This document shows positions 1-4,953 of a stretch of 5,833 nt of DNA, in pieces. How positions within the stretch are numbered: the first letter of the stretch is position 1; the number at the start of each line of letters is the position of its first letter. The stretch is taken from contig JAUVMS010000244.1 of assembly GCA_030600135.1 (NCBI GenBank), positions 1 to 5,833 of the forward strand. Reading direction: 5' to 3'. This stretch comes from Hyphomicrobiales bacterium (GTDB lineage: Bacteria; Pseudomonadota; Alphaproteobacteria; Rhizobiales; JAUVMS01). The position numbers and the translations under genes were made by a program. The notes under the pieces were generated by a model, which was not told where the DNA came from, made no database searches, and worked only from the letters and a program-made list of their open reading frames with translations.

Positions 1-1112
1 AGTTCAACCGCGGCATGTGGACGATCGGCTACACCGGACAATCGCCAGAACGCCTCAAGAAACACATGGCGAACCAGCACACCTTCGACAAGACCACCCT
101 TCTGGCGAGGGGCGGACCTTGTGATGGTGATTATTATGGCTTGCCATGGCCGTCCTGGGGCACGCCCGAGATGGGACATCCGGGGACACCGATCCTCTAC
201 GACATCTCCAAACCGGTGGCGGAGGGTGGCCTGTGCTTCCGGGCCCGTTTCGGCGTAACCGCTCCGAAGCAGTGGGCCAAGGGCAATCCGGGCGCGGACA
301 ACTTGCTGGCGGTCGGCTCCTATCCCGTGGGCTCGGAGATAGAGGACGGGTATCCGGAGTTCACCATGGCGATGCTCCAGAAGCTCGGATGGGATGGGGA
401 GCTCGCGGCCGAGGAGCGGGCGACCATCGACAAGATCGCGGGCGAGAAGACCAACTGGAAGACCGACCTCTCGGGCGGCATCCAGCGCGTCGCGATCAAG
501 CATGGCTGCGCGCCGTTCGGGAATGCCAAGGCCCGCGCGGTGGTGTGGAACTTCCCGGATCCGGTGCCGTTGCACCGCGAGCCGCTCTACACCAACCGGC
601 GTGACCTGCTACCGAAGTACGCCACGTATTCCGACAGGGTGATGTATCGCTTGCCCACCCGCTATGGCTCGATACAGGTGACGGATTTCTCCAAGGAGTA
701 TCCCATTATCCTGACCTCTGGGCGGCTGGTGGAGTACGAGGGTGGTGGCGAGGAGACCCGCTCGAACCCATGGCTCGCCGAGCTCCAGCAGGACATGTTT
801 GTGGAGATCAACCTGAGGGATGCCAACGATCTCGGCATCAGGGATGGCCAGATGGTGTGGGTCGAGGGTCCCGAAAAGGCCAAGGTCAAGGTTATGGCCA
901 TGCTCACGGAGCGGGTCGGCGTAGGCGTTGCCTTCATGCCGTTCCACTTCGGCGGTCACTTCCAAGGCAAGGACCTGCGTGAGAAGTATCCCGAGGGCGC
1001 CGATCCGTATGTGCTCGGCGAAGCGGCCAACACGGCCATGACCTACGGGTACGACTCGGTCACCAACATGCAGGAGACCAAGGCCACCCTCTGCAAGATT
1101 AATCGAGCTTAA
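1..1112 (+). CDS. fdhA: Formate dehydrogenase catalytic alpha subunit, C-terminal part (partial)
   Basis: This is the 3' part of the molybdopterin-dependent catalytic subunit that oxidises formate to CO2. The frame is open from the window edge (first complete codon at 3, reading FNRG before the first Met at 15), so the true start lies upstream. 369 residues are visible; family members are roughly 900-1000 residues, so the Fe-S, active-site (Cys/Sec) and any Tat signal regions are missing from view. The stretch with GGPCDGDYYGLPWPSWGTPE is typical of FDH-N/FDH3 alpha chains. From about visible residue 233 (YPIILTSGRLVEYEGGGEET) to the end is the molybdopterin dinucleotide-binding C-terminal domain, including NPWLAELQQDMFVEIN and AFMPFHFGG. 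It ends with TAA at 1110-1112, 12 nt before the beta-subunit gene, so the two are co-transcribed. Assignment to formate dehydrogenase is confident from sequence style and from the beta and gamma neighbours; the symbol varies between organisms (fdhA, fdnG, fdoG). Confidence 0.93.
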   Translation, partial: FNRGMWTIGYTGQSPERLKKHMANQHTFDKTTLLARGGPCDGDYYGLPWPSWGTPEMGHPGTPILYDISKPVAEGGLCFRARFGVTAPKQWAKGNPGADNLLAVGSYPVGSEIEDGYPEFTMAMLQKLGWDGELAAEERATIDKIAGEKTNWKTDLSGGIQRVAIKHGCAPFGNAKARAVVWNFPDPVPLHREPLYTNRRDLLPKYATYSDRVMYRLPTRYGSIQVTDFSKEYPIILTSGRLVEYEGGGEETRSNPWLAELQQDMFVEINLRDANDLGIRDGQMVWVEGPEKAKVKVMAMLTERVGVGVAFMPFHFGGHFQGKDLREKYPEGADPYVLGEAANTAMTYGYDSVTNMQETKATLCKINRA

Positions 1113-1116
1113 GGAG
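1110..1116 (+). promoter_or_regulatory. Ribosome binding site of fdh3B overlapping the fdhA stop codon
   Basis: TAAGGAG contains the TAA stop of the alpha gene and a good Shine-Dalgarno core (AAGGAG, 1111-1116), with 8 nt to the ATG at 1125. The overlap points to translational coupling of alpha and beta and fixes the beta start. Confidence 0.75.
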
Positions 1117-1124
1117 ACCACGCA

Positions 1125-1718
1125 ATGGCAAGGATGAAATTCCTTTGTGATGCAGAGCGTTGCATCGAATGCAATGCGTGTGTGACTGCGTGCAAGAACG
1201 AGCACGAGGTGCCTTGGGGCATCAATCGTCGGCGCGTCGTAACGATCAATGACGGCAAGCCCGGCGAGCGCTCGATCTCAGTGGCCTGCATGCACTGCTC
1301 GGACGCGCCTTGCGTGGCGGTGTGCCCGGTGGATTGCATCTATAGCACCGAAGAGGGCGTGGTGTTGCATTCCAAGGACCTGTGCATCGGCTGCGGTTAC
1401 TGCTTTTATGCGTGCCCGTTTGGCGCGCCGCAGTTTCCGCAGGTGGGCAATTTCGGATCGCGCGGCAAGATGGACAAGTGCACCTTCTGTGCTGGCGGTC
1501 CGGAGGAAAACCACTCCGACGCCGAGTTCAGGAAGTATGGCCGCAACCGCTTGGCCGAGGGCAAGCTACCGCTTTGCGCGGAAATGTGCTCGACCAAGGC
1601 ACTGCTCGCCGGCGACGGCGATGTCGTCTCCGACATCTACCGCGAGCGTGTCGTGGGCCGTGGCTTCGGCTCAGGCGCTTGGGGTTGGGGCCGCGCCTAT
1701 CCGGGTCAATCCGGCTAG
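1125..1718 (+). CDS. fdh3B: Formate dehydrogenase FDH3 beta subunit, four 4Fe-4S clusters
   Basis: This 197-residue ferredoxin-like subunit carries electrons from the molybdenum subunit to the cytochrome b subunit. Sixteen cysteines fall into four ligand groups: C13/C16/C19/C23, C55/C58/C63/C67, C87/C90/C93/C97 and C119/C122/C151/C155. This is the standard arrangement of FdnH/FdhB/DMSO reductase-type electron-transfer subunits, with the last group split by an insertion of about 28 residues. C8 and C71 are extra. No signal peptide or C-terminal membrane helix is visible, unlike E. coli FdnH, so this is the short FDH3-type form; the C-terminus (IYRERVVGRGFGSGAWGWG) is typical of that type. If the enzyme is periplasmic it would be exported with the Tat-dependent alpha subunit, which is inference because that signal is outside the window. 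The ATG at 1125 has a strong ribosome binding site. A 178-nt spacer follows, unlike the tight spacing elsewhere in the operon. Confidence 0.95.
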   Translation: MARMKFLCDAERCIECNACVTACKNEHEVPWGINRRRVVTINDGKPGERSISVACMHCSDAPCVAVCPVDCIYSTEEGVVLHSKDLCIGCGYCFYACPFGAPQFPQVGNFGSRGKMDKCTFCAGGPEENHSDAEFRKYGRNRLAEGKLPLCAEMCSTKALLAGDGDVVSDIYRERVVGRGFGSGAWGWGRAYPGQSG

Positions 1719-1896
1719 GGCCGACAAGACCTGATCAACAAGGCGGCACCAGACGTGTCGCCTTGTTCCTACAGTTTGCCTTAGGAAGCGAACAGCTTGA
1801 GGCGCGCTTGAAAATCTTTGCGAGCGAGATTGATGCTGGCATCGTCTGTACATTGGACGGTGCGGCGTGGTCAATTTGCTTGCGGGAAGCACGCTC
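1719..1896 (+). other. Intergenic spacer fdh3B to lipoprotein gene
   Basis: This 178-nt spacer holds the hairpin at 1737-1767. After it I see no convincing promoter: TTGAAA at 1808-1813 has only a poor -10 partner (TGATGC at 1831). A purine-rich GGGAAG at 1884-1889 serves the downstream ATG at 1897. Confidence 0.5.
1737..1767 (+). terminator. Strong hairpin between fdh3B and the lipoprotein gene (possible intrinsic terminator or attenuator)
   Basis: The arm AACAAGGCGGCAC (1737-1749) pairs with GTGTCGCCTTGTT (1755-1767) over 13 bp with one G-T wobble and a 5-nt loop (CAGAC). The A-rich 5' foot and T-rich 3' foot (TTGTT) resemble an intrinsic terminator, but the run after the stem is CCTACAGTTT rather than a clean T tract. 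It starts 18 nt after the beta stop codon. It may partly terminate transcription, protect the upstream mRNA, or act in both directions. The pairing is seen directly; the role is inferred. Confidence 0.6.
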
Positions 1897-2073
1897 ATGA
1901 GACCGGGCGCCTTCATTATTGCAATTGCGGGTTGCGTGATGCTTGGGCTCGCCGCCTGCGATGATGGTCCCAAGCCGCTCGAAAAGGGCACCTACAAGGG
2001 CGAAGTCGATACGACGTTGAGCGATGAGCAGCGCAAGGCCTTGCGCCAACGCGGCCTTCGGCAACGTCAATAA
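1897..2073 (+). CDS. Small lipoprotein of unknown function in the formate dehydrogenase operon; C-terminus probably frameshifted
   Basis: As read, the ORF encodes 58 residues. The N-terminus is a lipoprotein signal peptide: MRPG, a hydrophobic stretch (residues 5-19), then the lipobox LAAC with the lipidated cysteine at residue 21. The mature part starts CDDGPKPLEKGTYKGEVDTT and is a short polar peptide with LSDEQRKALRQR near the end. GGGAAG at 1884-1889 lies 7 nt upstream of the ATG; a GTG at 1867 in the same frame is possible but would put extra residues before the signal. The last residues (RGLRQRQ) come from poorly biased codons, while the overlapping second frame (2045-2119) looks truly coding, so the natural product is probably longer, about 73 residues ending at 2119. 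I do not recognise a named family. Its place between beta and gamma subunit genes suggests a periplasmic, membrane-anchored accessory to the dehydrogenase, which is inference. Confidence 0.6.
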   Translation: MRPGAFIIAIAGCVMLGLAACDDGPKPLEKGTYKGEVDTTLSDEQRKALRQRGLRQRQ

Positions 2074-2119
2074 GGAAAGCACCAATGGGCCCGACGCCCA
2101 ATGCACCATGGTCGAGTAG
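2045..2119 (+). pseudogene. Out-of-frame continuation of the lipoprotein gene (likely true C-terminus)
   Basis: In the frame one base on from the lipoprotein ORF, 24 codons from 2045 read ANAAFGNVNKESTNGPDAQC then TMVE and end at TAG 2117-2119. Twenty of the 24 codons end in G or C, against three of seven in the annotated frame from 2050 to 2070. The tail has no good start of its own (an ATG at 2024 lacks a ribosome site) and its stop sits 14 nt before the gamma-subunit ATG, like other tight junctions in this operon. The simplest explanation is one inserted base or two lost bases near 2041-2050, either a real mutation or a sequencing/assembly error. No slippery heptamer is apparent to suggest programmed shifting. 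Confidence 0.5.
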
Positions 2120-2120
2120 T

Positions 2121-2132
2121 GGGAGTAGGAGG
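2121..2132 (+). promoter_or_regulatory. Ribosome binding region of the gamma-subunit gene
   Basis: GGGAG (2121-2125) lies 8 nt before the ATG at 2134 and is the plausible Shine-Dalgarno. A stronger AGGAGG (2127-2132) is only 1 nt from that ATG and 16 nt from the next in-frame ATG at 2149, both poor spacings. The choice of 2134 over an in-frame ATG at 2101, which would overlap the lipoprotein tail, rests on this site. Confidence 0.5.
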
Positions 2133-2133
2133 C

Positions 2134-3351
2134 ATGACGGCACGCACTATGGAAGTAAAGGCGCGACGTCTGATCGCGTTCGTCCTTTTTGCGCTGGTCC
2201 TGACAATCGGCGTGTCCAGCAATCAGCGTGACGCCAATGCACAGTCGAGCGTTCGCCCGCCGGCAAATGCTACGATCAGCGCGACACCGTCGCCAGGCCT
2301 GGGCCGCGGATCGGTTCCGTCTCGGGCAGCCGCACAGACCGACGTGCGCGAGGGCCGTGTGCCGGGCGGCTCGCTGGGCAATTCGTCGAACTCGGAATTT
2401 TGGCGGGCGATGCGCCAAGGCATCTCCGGGACGGTTTCCATCGGCGATAAGAAAGCGGGCCAACTCATCCAGTCGGAGGGTGACGCGTGGCGCGGGCTGC
2501 GGAACAGCAAGTATTCCCAATACGGCATGCTGACCATCATGGCGATGGTGGTTTTGCTCTTCATCTTCTGTGTGCTGCGCGGGCCGATAACCATCGAACA
2601 TGGCCGCAGTGACCGCCTAGTCGAGCGCTTCGATAACATCGAGCGCATGGGCCATTGGCTACTGGCGGTGTCCTTTATCATCCTCGCCATCACCGGCCTC
2701 AACATCATTTGGGGCAAGCATTTCCTGCTGCCGATAATCGGTAAGCCGGCGTTCGCCACGATCACGCAGACCGGCAAGTGGCTGCACAACTATGTTGCTT
2801 TTGCATTCATGATCGGACTTGTCTGGATCTTCGTGCAGTGGGTGCTGCAGAACTTCCCGAACCGGCACGATATTGTCTGGCTGTTGAAGGGTGGCGGGCT
2901 ATTTTCCAAGGGCGTTCATCCACCGGCGAGGAAATTCAATGCCGGCCAGAAAATCATCTTTTGGCTGGTAATTCTCGGTGGCGCGTCGCTCTCACTGTCG
3001 GGACTCTCGCTCATGTTCCCGTTTGAAATGACGCTCTTTTCCAAGACATTTGCCCTCATGAACAGCTGGTTTGGAACCAGCCTGCCGACCGAGCTCACGG
3101 CCATCAACGAGATGCAGCTCAGTCAGATGTGGCACGGCATTGCCGCGTTCATCATGATTACCGTGATTATGGCGCACATCTATATCGGTAGCATCGGCAT
3201 GGAAGGCGGCTTCGATGCCATGGGCACGGGCATGGTGGATGAAAACTGGGCCAAGGAACACCACAACCTCTGGTACAAGGAGGTCGTGGACCAGGCGAAA
3301 GTGGACGAGGCCGCGGGCAGTGCCGATAAGGCACCTCAGCCGGCCGAATAA
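2134..3351 (+). CDS. fdhC: Formate dehydrogenase gamma subunit, cytochrome b556
   Basis: This 405-residue membrane subunit takes electrons from the beta subunit through two b haems to the quinone pool. Residues 1-36 look like a Sec signal peptide (RR, hydrophobic core 13-28, ANA-Q cleavage). A polar, low-complexity periplasmic stretch follows to about 130. Five hydrophobic segments lie near 132-148, 174-193, 218-238, 273-295 and 333-353. Candidate haem ligands are H174 (RMGHW), H218 (WLHNY), H334 (MWHG) and H348 (MAHIY), matching the four-histidine pattern of the FdnI family. The region after the last helix (GSIGMEGGFDAMGTGMVDEN, then HHNLWY) is also typical. E. coli FdnI is about 217 residues; the extra length here is the N-terminal signal, linker and first helix, as in the long gamma subunits of many proteobacteria. 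The ATG at 2134 is preferred; 2149 and 2101 are alternatives. The next gene begins 23 nt downstream. Confidence 0.93.
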   Translation: MTARTMEVKARRLIAFVLFALVLTIGVSSNQRDANAQSSVRPPANATISATPSPGLGRGSVPSRAAAQTDVREGRVPGGSLGNSSNSEFWRAMRQGISGTVSIGDKKAGQLIQSEGDAWRGLRNSKYSQYGMLTIMAMVVLLFIFCVLRGPITIEHGRSDRLVERFDNIERMGHWLLAVSFIILAITGLNIIWGKHFLLPIIGKPAFATITQTGKWLHNYVAFAFMIGLVWIFVQWVLQNFPNRHDIVWLLKGGGLFSKGVHPPARKFNAGQKIIFWLVILGGASLSLSGLSLMFPFEMTLFSKTFALMNSWFGTSLPTELTAINEMQLSQMWHGIAAFIMITVIMAHIYIGSIGMEGGFDAMGTGMVDENWAKEHHNLWYKEVVDQAKVDEAAGSADKAPQPAE

Positions 3352-3374
3352 CGACTGGGGCTCGTTTGCACCAA

Positions 3375-4802
3375 ATGTCGCTCAGGCATCAGCATGGGAT
3401 CCTGCGCTCGCTTGCATGTTTCGCGTTCTTGCTAACGTGCGCATCGCACGGTGGTGGCACCATGGCGCGTGCGGACGGCGAAGGTGGTGAGCAGGCTGGG
3501 AGCGGAAACCTCGTCGGCCATGGTGGACCCGTTCATGCCGTTCGGCTCAATGCGGACAAGTCGCTTGTGCTCACAGGCAGCCTCGACAACGCAATGATGG
3601 TTTGGGATCTGACGGCGCATCCACCCAAGGCGCTCAAGCGGTTCGACGACCACGACGGCTGGATCAAGGCGGTGGCATTGTTGCCAGATGACGGTCGGGC
3701 GCTCGCGGCCGAGGGCGGCGGGAAAATTCGGCTGTGGGATTTGAACTCGGGCCAAGCGTTGCACGTTTTTTGGGGCCACCAAGCCGAGGTCTCCGCCCTT
3801 GCCGTCTCGCCCGACGGGCGTCGGGCGGCATCGGCAAGCACCGATCGTACGGCACGGCTGTGGAACCTGGAGACATTGGCGCCAGGGCCTGTACTCGAGG
3901 GGCACGGCGGACCGGTCAACTCAGTCTCGTTTTCCGACGATGGCGCGTTGGTCTATACCGCGAGCTACGATGGCACGATAAGGGTTTGGGCGAGTGTCGG
4001 CGGCGAATTCAAGCGCGTCCTCTACCGCCACGGCTTCGGCATCAACGTCCTGCAATTGATATCCGGCGCCGAGCAAATCGCGTTCGGATCGCTCGACGGT
4101 CAATCGGGCATCGTCGATTTGGATTCAGGCGACGTGGTCCATGAATTCGAGCGCCAAAATGGACCGGTTCTGGCGATGGCATTCCAAGACAAACCGGGAT
4201 TGCTGGCGGTCTCCGGCTCGGCGAAGAACGGTCGTAACGTGGTCGGCATGATCCGAGTCTGGCGAGTGGGGGATTGGGCTCCCATCGAGACTTACGAGGA
4301 TCCGCGCGGACCGATCTGGGCAATGGACTTCGGTATCGACGGTAAGGCCATCTACTACGGTGGCAAGGACGATTTCGTCACCAAATGGCAGGTCAAACCG
4401 CGCAAGCCGTTCGAGCCGCTTCAAGGGCCAATTCCGCGTCGGTTCGAGCTGTCGGAGGCGGCCTCGCTCGGCGAATTGCAGTTCGCGCGCAAATGTAGCC
4501 TATGCCACACGTTGAAACCCGACGGCAAGAACCGGGCTGGGCCGACGCTTTACAACCTGTTCGGGCGCCGCGTGGGCTCGCTAGCCGGTTATCCCTACTC
4601 CAAGGCGCTGCGCGGCAGCGACATCGTGTGGTCGGAGGAAACCATCGCCAAGCTCTTCTCGCTCGGTCCGAACCACTATCTGCCGGGCACAAAGATGCCC
4701 TTGCAGCGCATCAAAGATGGTAAGAAAATCGACGCGCTCATTGCCTATCTCAAGACGGCGACCAAAAAGAGAGAGGGCGCGACGTCTTCACAGGGGAATT
4801 GA
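3375..4802 (+). CDS. Exported WD40 beta-propeller fused to class I cytochrome c
   Basis: The 475-residue product has three parts. Residues 1-33 form a Sec signal peptide (R11, hydrophobic 13-22, cleavage after ARA-D). Residues about 48-340 hold seven WD40-type repeats, near 48-79, 91-122, 134-164, 177-206, 219-249, 261-297 and 308-339; clear signatures are GHGGPV, MVWDL, IRLWDL, RLWNL and IRVW, while blades 5-7 are more diverged. Residues about 360-465 are a monohaem cytochrome c with CSLCH (C374, C377, H378) and a likely axial Met in PGTKMP (M441). The protein should sit in the periplasm, the haem attached by the Ccm system. It lies 23 nt after the gamma gene, so it is co-transcribed with the dehydrogenase and may carry electrons from it or organise a complex; this role is inference. 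The ATG at 3375 has a weak upstream GGGG; TTG at 3366 (5 nt from that GGGG) is an alternative. An in-frame ATG at 3462 would lose the signal peptide. Confidence 0.9.
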   Translation: MSLRHQHGILRSLACFAFLLTCASHGGGTMARADGEGGEQAGSGNLVGHGGPVHAVRLNADKSLVLTGSLDNAMMVWDLTAHPPKALKRFDDHDGWIKAVALLPDDGRALAAEGGGKIRLWDLNSGQALHVFWGHQAEVSALAVSPDGRRAASASTDRTARLWNLETLAPGPVLEGHGGPVNSVSFSDDGALVYTASYDGTIRVWASVGGEFKRVLYRHGFGINVLQLISGAEQIAFGSLDGQSGIVDLDSGDVVHEFERQNGPVLAMAFQDKPGLLAVSGSAKNGRNVVGMIRVWRVGDWAPIETYEDPRGPIWAMDFGIDGKAIYYGGKDDFVTKWQVKPRKPFEPLQGPIPRRFELSEAASLGELQFARKCSLCHTLKPDGKNRAGPTLYNLFGRRVGSLAGYPYSKALRGSDIVWSEETIAKLFSLGPNHYLPGTKMPLQRIKDGKKIDALIAYLKTATKKREGATSSQGN

Positions 4803-4803
4803 C

Positions 4804-4863
4804 ATGAAATTCTTGCTAGTTAGCGCAAGCCTCGGAAATCACTGTATTCTCTGCGTTTCCTAG
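4804..4863 (+). pseudogene. 19-codon ORF, possible truncated start of the next operon gene
   Basis: The ATG follows the cytochrome c stop by one base (TGACATG), a spacing typical of a coupled gene. It reads MKFLLVSASLGNHCILCVS and stops at TAG 4861-4863. The first residues resemble the beginning of a signal peptide, but the ORF ends before any mature domain. It may be the stump of a gene cut by the neighbouring mobile element, or chance. No family can be assigned. Confidence 0.3.
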
Positions 4864-4870
4864 CCATATA

Positions 4871-4937
4871 CTGGTTGACATTGCTGGTTGGCACATGCCG
4901 TGATTTGGAATGGTTAATCAACAGTTAAGACTGGTTG
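4871..4937 (+). repeat. Three direct CTGGTTG repeats upstream of the integrase gene
   Basis: CTGGTTG occurs at 4871-4877, 4884-4890 and 4931-4937. The first two match over 9 of 10 bases (CTGGTTGACA, CTGGTTGGCA) and start 13 bp apart. They could be arm-type integrase sites or binding sites for an element regulator. The repeats are seen directly; the role is inferred. Confidence 0.5.
4875..4904 (+). promoter_or_regulatory. Candidate sigma-70 promoter for the integrase gene
   Basis: A perfect -35 box TTGACA (4875-4880) is followed after 18 bp by a weak -10 CGTGAT (4899-4904, three of six consensus bases). The -35 box is part of the first CTGGTTG repeat, so a protein binding the repeats would block or control it. 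The weak -10 keeps confidence low. Confidence 0.35.
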
Positions 4938-4953
4938 TGATAGTGAGTTCCCC

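Larger units (their letters stand above)
4803..4953. other. AT-richer intergenic region, candidate mobile-element boundary
   Basis: By hand count 68 of 153 bases at 4801-4953 are G or C (44%), clearly below the flanking genes. It contains a small hairpin CTTGC/GCAAG (4812-4829) with no T tract, an inverted pair GGAAA/TTTCC (4834-4838 and 4856-4860), three CTGGTTG repeats and a candidate promoter for the integrase gene. No tRNA gene or recognisable tRNA 3' end is seen. Position between the operon end and an integrase start makes it the likely place of an attachment site; the exact core cannot be set from one end. Confidence 0.4.

Noticed and set aside
609..1205. A 198-codon minus-strand open frame
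   Set aside because: It is antisense to the well-supported alpha and beta subunit genes and shows no recognisable motif or ribosome site.
1836..1851. TGGCAT-type sigma-54-like site before the lipoprotein gene
   Set aside because: Only the -24 half resembles the consensus; the -12 half (GTAC) does not match TTGC.
1735..2601. A 288-codon open frame on the minus strand
   Set aside because: It lies antisense across the spacer, the lipoprotein gene and the gamma-subunit gene, has no protein-family character, and is explained by codon bias of the plus-strand genes.
3462..4802. Internal ATG at 3462 as start of the WD40-cytochrome c gene
   Set aside because: It would remove the signal peptide that a c-type cytochrome needs for export and haem attachment.
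4812..4829. Hairpin CTTGC/GCAAG after the cytochrome c gene as an operon terminator
   Set aside because: The stem is only 5 bp with an 8-nt loop and no T tract follows.
4931..4944. Extended -10-like TGTGATAGT just upstream of the integrase
   Set aside because: No -35 at proper spacing and it would start transcription almost at the ATG.
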